From Corythucha ciliata (lineage: Eukaryota > Arthropoda > Insecta > Hemiptera > Tingidae), in NCBI GenBank assembly GCA_038030265.1, contig CM075940.1, forward strand, positions 13,206,001 to 13,270,000: a DNA stretch of 64,000 nt, read 5' to 3'. Positions 27,397-36,604 of the stretch are shown here, piece by piece. A program made the translations under genes and the position numbers. Within the stretch, counting starts at the first letter, position 1, and each line of letters begins with the position of its first letter. A model generated the notes under the pieces. The model worked only from the letters and a program-made list of their open reading frames with translations. It was not told the origin of the DNA and did no database searches.

Positions 27397-28320
27397 CAGG
27401 GCCGGCCTTAGGCATTTGGCGCCGCCAGACGAATCTTTCATCAGTACCTCCATGAAGTAGCCTTCAGGAGCCGCGATTTGGCTTTGTCTCCATTTTAACC
27501 GCGAATTATGTTTTTTTCCACACTTCAACGCTTCTTCTTAATTTTATCAGTGAATTAGCGGTTTGTCTCCTTTTTATACGAGAATTAGCGATTTTTCTCT
27601 ATTTTTGCCGTGAATTTGTGTTTTACCTTATTTTAGCCGCTAATGAGAGATTTTCACCGCGAATTACCGCTTTTTCCCCATTTTGTCACGGATTAGCGAT
27701 TTTGTTAGCTTTCTGTAGCCACGGAGCTATCTTCAGAAGCCGCGAATTGGCGTTTCCTCAACTTTAACCGCGGATCATCGTATTGTCCACACGTCAGTGC
27801 TTCTTCTCACTTTGATCGGTTAATTAGCAATTTTCCCCGATTTTAGCGGCAAATTATAGTTGAACCACATTCTAATGGAACCTAAAAATCAATAAAGCCA
27901 ATTTGTTTTACATATGATTAGGTTCATTTTACATATTGAAATTTTGTGAAAAAAATCCATCAAAGTTTGGTTCAACTATTATAATTTTTTTCACTTTAGC
28001 CGTAATTAGCTATTTTTCTCCATTTTAGTTGCGACTTGGCGATTTTATTCTTGAATTAGCACTTGTTAATAATTTAAACCCCCCCCCCCCCAATTAGCTA
28101 AGTATTTTTCTTAATTTTAGCCGTTATTTAGCGTTTTTTATTTACTTGTGTAAGCGCAGAAAAATGGCTGATTCACGGCTGAAAATGAGAAAATTCTCTG
28201 ATTCACGAGAATCAGTGATTATTCTCAGTTTCAGACGTAAATTAACCATTTTTCTCAATTCCATCCCCAAATTAGCTCCTGAATATTTGCACTTTTCGAA
28301 CTTTTACCCACTTCCACTTA
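27397..28320 (-). repeat. Transposon-like terminus plus family A array (reverse orientation)
   Basis: Begins with CAGGGCCGGCCTTAGGCATT, close to the terminus at 44209. From about 27480 it runs into family A units in reverse complement (TTTAACCGCGAATTA, then CTTCTTAATTTTATCAG). A poly-C run lies at about 28079-28091. The LINE below is inserted at the right end of this array, and family-A-like units resume after it. Confidence 0.65.
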
Positions 28321-28326
28321 CCCTAA

Positions 28327-29142
28327 GTCGGAGCCGACGCAAATGCCCACCACCTAGCGTGGGGGTCGTCGAACGTAAACCGACCCGGGGAGCAGCTAAT
28401 GGAGGATTTGGTAAGAATAGGTCTTTTTGTGGAGAATAGGGGGGATGAGCCCACCTTTGTAGTTAGGAACAGGCAGGAGGTCATTGACGTGACCCTGAGC
28501 CTGGGGAGTATGGGTAGGCAAATTAGTAACTGGAGGGTGCAAGAGGGGGTGATAACGTCGGACCACCGACCTGTTATGTCGGAACCCGAACGAAACCCCA
28601 GACATACAGACTGGGATAGATTCGAGCGGGAGGTAGGAAGAATGGTGGAGACCGGGGGGTTATCCATTGACGAAGAGGAAAGAGAGGTAAGGGAAATACT
28701 AACAGAAGCGTTTCAGGTGGCCTGCCCAGAGCGAAGGAGGAAGCCCAAAAAATCCCCTTGGTGGGGCCTGGGGCTCCGCTTGCTCAAAAGGGCGACCAGA
28801 GCGGCTGCGGAAACCGCAAAGGCAACAGGGAACGACGAGGACTGGGAGGCCTACCGCGCGGCTAGGAAAGCATACAAGGCTGGAATTTGCCGCGCTAAGA
28901 AAGATACATGGAGGACCTATTGCGAAGGAATTGAGGAAACAGGAGAGGCGGCGAGACTCGTTCGTATCGTACGGTCAGAACCGAATGGTAATGTAGGGTC
29001 ACTAACGCTTCCGGACGGTGGTTCGGTAGTTGATGGATTAGGTATCGCGACACACTTGCTAAAAACCCCACTTTCCAGGGTGCAGGAGCGAGGAGGTCGT
29101 GCCACTGAGGGGCCGAACAGAGGACGAAGAGGAGTGCAATAG
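28327..29142 (+). pseudogene. LINE ORF2 fragment: endonuclease C-terminus and linker
   Basis: Reads in frame from the truncation point. It shows the catalytic-loop sequence DANAHH, then VITSDHRP, the typical D-H pair near the end of APE-type LINE endonucleases, followed by a basic linker before the reverse transcriptase. The residues match, but the N-terminal two-thirds of the endonuclease is missing. The frame runs out at 29142, while the RT continues in the next frame from about 29095. A small indel near 29090-29110 therefore broke the polyprotein. The copy is dead as an autonomous element. Confidence 0.85.
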
Positions 29143-31601
29143 ATGCGACGTGGTGATCTCAAGGGAGCGATTCAACTGGGCACTCAGCTCCATGGGACCC
29201 TACAAGGCAGCAGGATTGGACGGAATACACCCGTGTGCCATCCAGCATGCCGGGGGGAGGCTTCAGGAGAGACTAAGACGACTCTTCGTCAGGTGCCTGG
29301 CAGCCAGGAAAGTACCCACGGCCTGGAAACGGGTGAGAGTTGTTTTTATTCCTAAAGGTGGCGGGAAGCATGCCAAAGCGGAGGATTTTAGGCCCATTAG
29401 TGTAAGCAGTGTACTTTTAAGACTGATGGAAAGGATAATCGAATTATACATGAGGGAATCATTGGCTACTGGGGGAGTGATCCACCAGAACCAGCATGCG
29501 TACACGGCGGGGAAGTCGACCGACTCGGCCCTCCACGACTTACTGGGGAGGGTGGAGGGGTCGGTGGCCCAGAAAGAGTACGCGTTGGCTCTTTTTTTGG
29601 ATATTGAAGGGGCTTTTAATAGGGTACATAGGGAGTGTATTGTGGCAACTCTAGAGCACTTTGGGGTGGAGACGAGGCTGATTCAATGGATAGACTACTC
29701 GCTGAGTCATAGGTGGGTGGTCGCTAAGGTGGGCGGCGATAGGGTGGAAAAACGAGCCAGTAGGGGGGTGCCCCAGGGCTCAAGTCTCTCGCCTCTTCTC
29801 TGGATACTTGTGGTAGATAGTCTTGTAAGGAAATTAGAGGAAAAGGGCTATTATGCGCAATTTTTTGCGGATGACGGAGCCATAGTGGTTAGGGGGAAAG
29901 ACTTATCCACACTGTGTTCTCTCATGAGGGGGGCGGTGGGGATAGTCGAGGCATGGTGTAGGCCTAGGGGTCTCACAATAAACCCCAGTAAGATGAAAAT
30001 GGTGTTGTTCACTCACAAGAGAAAAAGGGAGGGATGGCAATCAATCCACTTTCGGGGAGAGGCCATCGCTCTCTCAAAACAGGTTAAATACTTGGGAGTC
30101 ATATTGGATGAGAAGTTAAGGTGGAAGGAACACGTAGACAGCGTCTATAAGAAAGCTGTGGTGGCCTTTCACCAATGTAGACAAATCGTGGGGAAGACCT
30201 GGGGCCTGAAACCACGGGTCATGAAGTGGATATACACAGGAATCATCCGACCGCGCATCCTGCACGGGGCGGTCGCATGGTGGAGGGGGATAGAGAAGGG
30301 ATGGGGGGCGGATAGGCTCGCAAAAATACAAAGGCTTGCTTGCCTGGCGATTTTGGGGCCATTCCGGACAACCCCTACGAGGGCCATGGAAAGATTACTA
30401 GGCCTGAAGCCCTTGGACATTGAAGTCAGGGGTCGGGCACTTGAAGTTGCCTACAGGTTGAGATGCCAGGGAGGCCTAAAGCGGGCCAGGCTGGGCCAAT
30501 GGGACTGGGAAGGGGAACTAAACAGAGTATCCCCGTCCTCGGCACTTAGGCCGGATTACGTGGTTAAAAGGAATGACTTCTCGACCAAAATCAAACAGAG
30601 AGTCATTATGAGAGAGGAAGGTTGGGAATCCCGGCAAGGGGAGCTGGTGTGTTATACGGACGGCTCCAAGAAGGGTCAGGAAGGGCCGACCGGAGCTGGA
30701 ATTTTCGTGCCGGAGCTGGGGGTGGAAATAAGTATCCCGCTAGGGGGACACACCACAGTTTTCCAGGCCGAGGTGGTAGCGATCGATGCCTGTATTCGGG
30801 AGCTACTGAAGCGGAAAGTGACAGGTAGGGCGATCGGTATCTACTCTGATAGCAGGGCGGCGCTGGGGGCGATCACCAAACCCGTGGTGGACTCAGCGGC
30901 CGTGGCGAGTTGCAGAGTAGGGATACGGGACCTCCAGGGTGAAGGGAACTCCCTAACGTTGGGATGGATCCCGGGTCATAGAGGATGGCAGGGGAATGAA
31001 AAAGCAGACGAGCTGGCCAAGCGTGGCGCGGACCAGCCGGTAATAGGACCTGAACCATCGGTGGGCATTGCCCGCAGGGTGGTCTTGAGGGAGATAAGGG
31101 CCTGGGCCAGTGACCAAGCTCTGAGGAGATGGCGGACTGAACCCGGGTGCCGGCAAGCAAAACTGGGAATCAATGAGGAAGACCAGGAAGCTTCGGCATG
31201 GTTGCTGGGACTAACACGGGTTAAGCTTAGGCGGATAGTAGGGATGTATACAGGGCATTACGCCCTTAATAGGCATTTGTCAATCATGGGGGCAGTAGGG
31301 GAGCCCGACTGCGAAAGGTGTGGGGAGGCTGAAGAAACCGCGGAGCACGTCGTATGCGAGTGTGACGGCTACGCGGCGGCCAGATACACCATTTTTGGTG
31401 ACGATAGGATACCCTTCCCCAGCTTCTCAAAGGAGAATGGGACCCGTCTCCTGAGTTTGCTGGAAAGGATAAATAGGTTTGAGGAGCCGTACTAGGCTCT
31501 CCCGAGTCCGGGCCCCAAGTGGGTATGGTGTATGGGCCGAAAGGCTTTTGGCACCTTCGGAGTCGGGAGACCGTCCGAGCCCTCAAAAAAAAAAAAAAAA
31601 A
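28328..31601 (+). mobile_element. Non-LTR retrotransposon (LINE), 5'-truncated, with poly(A) tail
   Basis: Begins inside an apurinic/apyrimidinic-type endonuclease domain (DANAHHLAWGS at the 5' edge) and ends in a run of 17 A at 31585-31601. The 7-bp duplication CCCTAAG flanks it at 28321-28327 and 31603-31609, marking target-primed insertion. Domain order is endonuclease C-terminal part, reverse transcriptase, RNase H, then a Cys/His motif. This suits the APE-type I/R1/Loa group, but the clade is not settled. The surroundings are family A repeats. Confidence 0.93.
29099..31495 (+). pseudogene. LINE ORF2 fragment: reverse transcriptase, RNase H, Cys/His motif
   Basis: Continuous frame of 798 codons. 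Reverse transcriptase motifs include GPYKAAGLDGIHP (about residues 33-45), FRPISVSS, FLDIEGAFN (about 167), GVPQGSSLSPLLW (about 224) and the catalytic FADD (about 256). An RNase H domain follows with YTDGSKKG, YSDSRAA and GHRGWQGNEKADELA. The C-terminus has CERCGEAEETAEHVVCEC, a zinc-knuckle-like motif usual in this LINE group. No internal stops are present, so the copy is fairly young despite the upstream frameshift. The annotated start is not a real initiation codon; the frame simply opens after the shift. Confidence 0.92.
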
Positions 31602-31905
31602 CCCCTAAGTACAGCAGATTAGTGCACCTACTCAATTTTAGCCGCTATAAGACCTACAAAACCTGGAGATCAGCGCATTTTTTTCTATTTCAGGCGTAAA
31701 GTTGCTTCCGGGAGGCGCGAATTAGTGCATTTCGCTTGACCTCTGAATAAAGTGGTTATTTGTACAAAGGCAATCTCATTCTCTTGACGAAAGAAACACT
31801 TCTTAGCAAACAATCTTAGCGGGGCATTTCCTAACATCACGTCACAGAGTGAAACGAAAATACATTACGCTTTAGTGCGAAACTCGCGGGTAAAGTGGCG
31901 CTTTC
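31602..31905. repeat. Remnant of family-A-like repeats between LINE and copia element
   Basis: Contains ACTCAATTTTAGCCGCTATAAG, then AGGCGCGAATTAGTGC, which read as reverse-oriented family A. The far end (31873-31900) has CGAAACTCGCGGGTAAAGT. No gene. Confidence 0.5.
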
Positions 31906-31954
31906 TGTTGGACTGGGTAATTTTGTACACAGCCTCCAACATATGGATCATATT
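31906..31954 (+). repeat. Truncated 5' LTR of the copia element
   Basis: Identical over 49 bp to the start of the 3' LTR at 35589. The following 72 bp or so of the LTR are missing, and the sequence passes directly into the primer-binding site. The outer end and target duplication are intact, so the loss came after, or during, integration. Confidence 0.9.
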
Positions 31955-32085
31955 AGGTTATGGCGCCCATGTCCAATTAAAAACGTGATTGTGAACGATT
32001 ACAGAAGAGTGGCAGTTCAAAAAAGCTAAGACGTAAAACGAATAAGACGCAAGAGAGTTAAAACGTAAAACGAAAGATCGAAGAA

Positions 32086-32958
32086 ATGGGTGAGTTCGAG
32101 GTCGTCGTAAATAATATTGAAAAACTTACCGATTCGGCATCGTTTCCTCTTTGGAAATTCGAAATTAACATAATATTTGAGTCGAAGGGTTTAATTAATA
32201 TCGTCGAGGGAACCGAAAACTTACAGGAAGATGCGAGTGACCAGACAATAAAAGAATGGAAGCAAAGAGATGCCAAAGCTCGGCAAATTATTGTCGGCTC
32301 TCTCCATAAAAAACATCGTTCACACATTCTTTCATGTACGACGTCGTCGAAAATGTACAAAAAGCTCTGTACTATTTTCGAAAGAGACTCGGAGCATCAA
32401 AGAACGTCGACGTACGAAAAATTCTTCTCGTACAAATTTGATAGCAGCAAGGACATGGCTACAAATTTGAGCTCTTTGGAAAATCTACGTTTTCAACTTA
32501 ATTCTCTCTCCAGAGACAAAATCGACGATGAAATGTTGATGGCAAAAATAATTTCGTGTCTCCCGTCGAATTATGACTCATTTATTACTTCTTGGAACTC
32601 GACGACGAAAATTGAAAAGACCTTCCCTAACATGACGTCCCGACTTCTGAGCGAAGAAACTCGGAAAACTGACGCCGATTCCTCAAGCTCCATAGCTTTT
32701 TACTCGAAAGAAAAACGAAATTTTCGACCACGTAATGATTTTGGCAACTCCAAAAAGCGTCAAAATGACTATTTTCGTAAAAACGACGGCAAATCTCAGT
32801 TTCGATGCACAATATGCAAAAAGAATAACCACGAGCCAAAAGACTGTTATTTCCGTAACAAAAACAATGGTAGAAACCAGGCAGCATTTTTCGCAGAGAG
32901 TCAATCAACTAGGACACCTCGGTCCGGAATATATCAAAAAACTCGTAAATTTGTCTAA
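32086..32958 (+). pseudogene. copia Gag with zinc knuckle
   Basis: Starts at an ATG about 130 bp after the primer site. The N-terminal half has the alpha-helical UBN2/Gag-like layout of copia Gags (FPLWKFEINIIFESKG near residue 22, IVGSLHKKHRSHILSC near 70). A CCHC knuckle FRCTICKKNNHEPKDCYFR lies near residue 243 (C-x2-C-x4-H-x4-C). After AAFFAES (about 32900) the frame passes straight into integrase-region sequence in another frame. The aspartic protease and the segment before the pre-integrase domain have been deleted. Confidence 0.85.
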
Positions 32959-33761
32959 CGGATTAAAATTGACCGACGCAGACTTCAAATCGCTTCAAAC
33001 TTGTGTGGTATGTCTAAAAGCAAAAGCCTGTCGCAAATCTTTCGGTCAAAACCGTTCTCGAGCAGTAAAACCCCTCGAAATCCTTCATACTGACGTTGTA
33101 GGACCTATTGAAACGTACACTTGGGACAACAACCGTTATTTCGTCTCTATCATGGATGATAACACGCATTTTGTTGCTACGTTTCTCTTGAAAAGCAAGG
33201 ACGAAGTAAAACAAATTCTTAAAAACTACATCGCTAAAATTGAAAATAAATGGTCGTCGAAAGTTCAGAAAATAAGGATGGACAACGGAGGAGAGTATGT
33301 TTCCCACGATTTCAAACAGTACTGTGATCAAAAGGGGATTGAACTCGACTATACTCCAACCTCACACTCCTCAACTGAACTCTCACGCCGAAAGACTAGG
33401 AAGGACTTTAATGGACAAGACCAGAGCTATTCTCTTTGATTCTGGTCTCGAAAAGGAAATGTGGGGTGAATGTCTTCTCACAGCCACTTACCTTCTGAAC
33501 CGAAGTCCGTCAAAAGCATTAAATTCAACACCTGCTGAATTATGGTTCGGTAAAAAGCCTGATTTGTCTCATCTACAAGTCTTTGGGTCAGCCGCGTACT
33601 CAAAAATATTGACTCATACCGGGAAACTTGATCCCAAAGTAAAGAAATACGTCTTCGTAGGCTATACACCTAACGCTTACAGACTCTGGGATACTGAAAG
33701 ACGAAAAATTGTCGTATCTAGAGACGTCTACTTTAACACTCATGACGAAAAACATCTCTAA
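32890..33761 (+). pseudogene. copia integrase region, frameshifted
   Basis: Two overlapping frames (to 33439 and 33297-33761). The first has the pre-integrase segment LGHLGPEYIKKLVNL, then CVVCLKAK, and the integrase core starts LHTDVVGPI and continues to MDNGGEYVS. A frameshift near 33360-33400 separates it from the rest of the core (RAILFDSGLEKEMWGE, then YLLNRSPSKALN), which is characteristic of copia integrases. The upstream N-terminal histidine part is affected by the deletion. Confidence 0.85.
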
Positions 33762-33781
33762 TTGTCAACCTTGATTTTGAT

Positions 33782-35551
33782 TTGAGTGATGACGCTAAAA
33801 CTCCCACAAATGAGACCGACAACGACAACTTATTAACAAATGACGATGACGACATTGAAGATAATATCAATCGTCTGGAACAACCAATCGCAGACATACC
33901 TAATGACGATGAAGAAATAATTACAGCGGAAGAAACGGACAATGAAACTCCAAACACCACAAAGCAAGAATATTTAAGAAGATCAACGAGAACTAAAAAT
34001 TTACCCCAAAAGTTAAATGACTATCACCTCAATTTAGACTCACTGGAAACCCTAGAAGAAACCGCATTGTTGTCATTTAAAGATGCTCTCAAAAGCAATG
34101 AAAATATTCAATGGCGTCAAGCAATAGAAGATGAAAAGAAGTCATTAGCAAAAAACAACACATGGACTCTAGTCAATCGAGAAGAAGCTGGGAATCAAAA
34201 AATATTGTCAAACAGATGGGTATTTCGCGTAAAAGACGATGGCAGATACAAAGCCCGCCTCGTCGCAAGGGGGTGTGAGCAAAAACTCGGTCACAACGAC
34301 GAAACGTTCAGTCCAGTTGTCAGTAGTGATGCTTTGCGACTGATGCATGCTTTGATTGCTCAGAAAAATTATCACATGGCGAAATTCGATGTGCGATCAG
34401 CTTTTCTTTACGGAATATTAGAAAAACCTGTTTACATGGAGATACCTGAAGGTTGGCAACAAATTAAAAACAAAGTATGTAAACTAGAAAAGGCTCTGTA
34501 CGGCCTTCGAGAAGCTCCACTCAGGTGGAATAAGCGCTTTACCGAATTTCTTTCTAAAAGTGGGCTGAAGGCTCTTAATGCATGAGCCGTGCATTTTTAA
34601 AAACGAGGACTCTACGTTATTCCTTGCAATTCACGTCGATGATGGAATTCTGGCCTCCGACGATGAAAACAAGATTTCAAAATTACTCTTTCAGCTGACA
34701 CAAGAATTTGAAATGAGTGCTGTTAAAAATCCCAAAACATTTCTCGGGCTAGAAAGTCGCTAAAGAAAAAGATGGTGTGAAAATATGTCAAGCAGAATAC
34801 GCAAAACAAGTTTTAAACAAATATGGAATGCAAGAATGCAAGCCGGCACCTACACCTTTCCTTAATCCTTCGGAGAAAAACGAATCTTTGGTCTCAGGAT
34901 TTCCTTTCAGAGAAGCCGTCGGCAGCTTGTTGTACATATCCACAAAAACTCGACCTGATTTGGCTTTCGGTGTTGGAATGAGCAGTCGAAAATCCTACCG
35001 AAAATGACCTTTTAAACTTAAAAAGGGCCTTGAAATACCTGAAAGGCACAGTAAATGAAGGTATTCGCTATTCGCGAAATCCGACAGACGAAATCACAGC
35101 TTATTGCGACTCAGATTACGCCGGGGATCCAGAAACTAGAAAAAGCACTTCGGGTTACATAATCTATTTCGCTGGTGGGCCAATAAGCTGGAGTTCCAAG
35201 AAGCAGCCTATCGTTGCAACATCAAGCACTGAGAGTGAATATATCGCTGCATCGGAATGCTCTAAAGAAGTTGTATATTTAAAGAGCCTGTATGAAGAAA
35301 TGACAAACAAAACTATCAGAGCGACCATCAAAGTTGATAATCAGAGTGCCATAAGTCTAATCGAAAAAGGAAATTTCAACAGAGGAAGTAAACACATTGA
35401 CGTTAGATTTCATTTCATAAAAGAACCATCCGACAAGAAGATCATCAATGTTGAATATTGTCCTACGAACCAACAACTTGCTGATTTGCTCACAAAGCCG
35501 CTTCATACTACCAAATTTGCAAACTTCAAAAGTCAGATGGTGACATCTTGA
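33782..35551 (+). pseudogene. copia reverse transcriptase and RNase H, multiply frameshifted
   Basis: Four successive frames: 33782-34585, 34578-34763, 34777-35007 and 35030-35551. Recognisable blocks are WRQAIEDEKKSL, NRWVFRVK, KARLVARGCEQ, FDVRSAFLYG, and the RT catalytic block LAIHVDDGILASDD. Next are GSLLYISTKTRPDLAF, then RNase H blocks AYCDSDYAGDPETRKSTSGY and VATSSTESEYIAASE. At least three small indels break it. All blocks are in the correct copia order (integrase before RT). Confidence 0.9.
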
Positions 35552-35588
35552 TTTTAAACCCTTTTTAAATACAAAATTAAGGAGGGTG

Positions 35589-35710
35589 TGTTGGACTGGG
35601 TAATTTTGTACACAGCCTCCAACATATGGATCATATTTTATTCAAGTTTTTTGTTGTCCTAATAAAAAATAGTGTTTCTGTTTCATTCGTTCACGACTCT
35701 GCTACCAACA
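35589..35710 (+). repeat. 3' LTR of the copia element
   Basis: 122 bp, TG...CA ends extended to TGTTGG / CCAACA. It contains AATAAA at 35661-35666 as a likely polyadenylation signal. Its first 49 bp match the truncated 5' LTR exactly. Confidence 0.92.
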
Positions 35711-35719
35711 CTTTCCTCA

Positions 35720-35945
35720 CTCACACTGAATACCATTTGCATAATATGAAATTCAGCCCCGGAGCCGTTCGTTTCCACTCGTCTTTTTTATTGTGATCAA
35801 TAATGTTTTGAAAGGTTCCTTGACTCAAGGAAGATTCAAGGAATGTTCGTAAATACAGGCCCTAGGTCCATATTTATGAATATTCCTTGAAGTTTCCTTG
35901 ATTCAAAGAACGAACGGCTCCCGGGTATTCAGTGTCAGTTCAAGA
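35720..35945. repeat. Imperfect foldback (inverted repeat)
   Basis: The left arm has CACTGAATACC, then GGAGCCGTTCGTT; the right arm ends with AACGAACGGCTCCCGGGTATTCAGTG, its inverse. An inner palindrome of about 90 bp (CAAGGAAGATTCAAGGAATG paired with ATTCCTTGAAGTTTCCTTG) centres near 35868. It looks like a small foldback or MITE-type element and lies right after the copia insertion. Confidence 0.6.
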
Positions 35946-36149
35946 AGAGTCTATGAATTCGCCCAACAATGTTTTTCCCCGTCGCATTCAACGCACCGTA
36001 CTTTGTATAAACTCTAATTAGATCCTCTGTGTGTGTGATGCTGTGATGGATATCATCAATTCTGATGGGGGGGGGGGGTAAGCTCTTTTCAGGGGGGGAT
36101 AGACGCAACTGTTTTTTGAGGGAGGGTTTTTGCGATAAGAGCTATTTGC

Positions 36150-36449
36150 GGTTTGAGAATTAAGAAAGAGCGCTAATTCGCGGCTAAATGTTATAAAAAG
36201 CAATAATTCGGGGCTAGAATTGAGAAAAAGTGATAATTCGTCGCTATGAGTAAACGACAAAACATTGCTAATGCGTTGCTTAAATGGATCAAAAGTGCTA
36301 ATTCACCGCTGAAATTGAGGAAAAGCGCCAATTCGAAAAATGTGAATCCATCACCAATCCACTGCTAATATGGAGAAAAAGCTCTAATTCATGGCTAAAT
36401 TCGTAGCGCTGTGCTACATTGTAGCTAAATTGTGAAAAAGCGCTGATTA
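36150..36449 (+). repeat. Family A array, left of the gypsy insertion
   Basis: Degenerate units (GCTAATTCGCGGCTAAA, then TGAGAAAAAGTG). The array is interrupted by the gypsy element and resumes at 40862 with the same kind of unit. Confidence 0.7.
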
Positions 36450-36565
36450 TGTTTCAAAATGAATTCTGTCTTAACAACGTTTCATTAAACGACACAAATA
36501 AAACTGATTTATTTTTAAACAATAATTGAATCATGTGGATCTAGCATCAGCTAGATCCCTATACA
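36450..36565 (-). repeat. gypsy LTR (3' LTR of the minus-strand element)
   Basis: 116 bp with TG...CA ends. It contains AATAAA (minus strand, from AAAAATAAATC) and a perfect hairpin with 9-bp arms GGATCTAGC / GCTAGATCC at 36537-36558. It differs from the other LTR only at its 14th plus-strand base. Confidence 0.95.
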
Positions 36566-36604
36566 TTTCCCCTCCTTCAATAGTGGCGAAGAAGGGGGGG
36601 GGGG

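Larger units (their letters stand above)
31906..35710 (+). mobile_element. Ty1/copia LTR retrotransposon, decayed
   Basis: Bounded by a perfect 5-bp duplication CTTTC (31901-31905 and 35711-35715). The 3' LTR (35589-35710, 122 bp) has inverted ends TGTTGG...CCAACA. The 5' LTR keeps only its first 49 bp (31906-31954). Next comes GGTTATGGCGCCCA, which matches, with one extra base, the internal initiator-tRNA-Met primer site known for Drosophila copia. A purine tract (AAGGAGGGTG) precedes the 3' LTR. The coding region is broken into several frames and lacks the protease. Confidence 0.94.

Noticed and set aside
29090..29142. Programmed frameshift in the LINE
   Set aside because: No slippery site or pseudoknot is evident, and a simple indel in a 5'-truncated copy is more likely.
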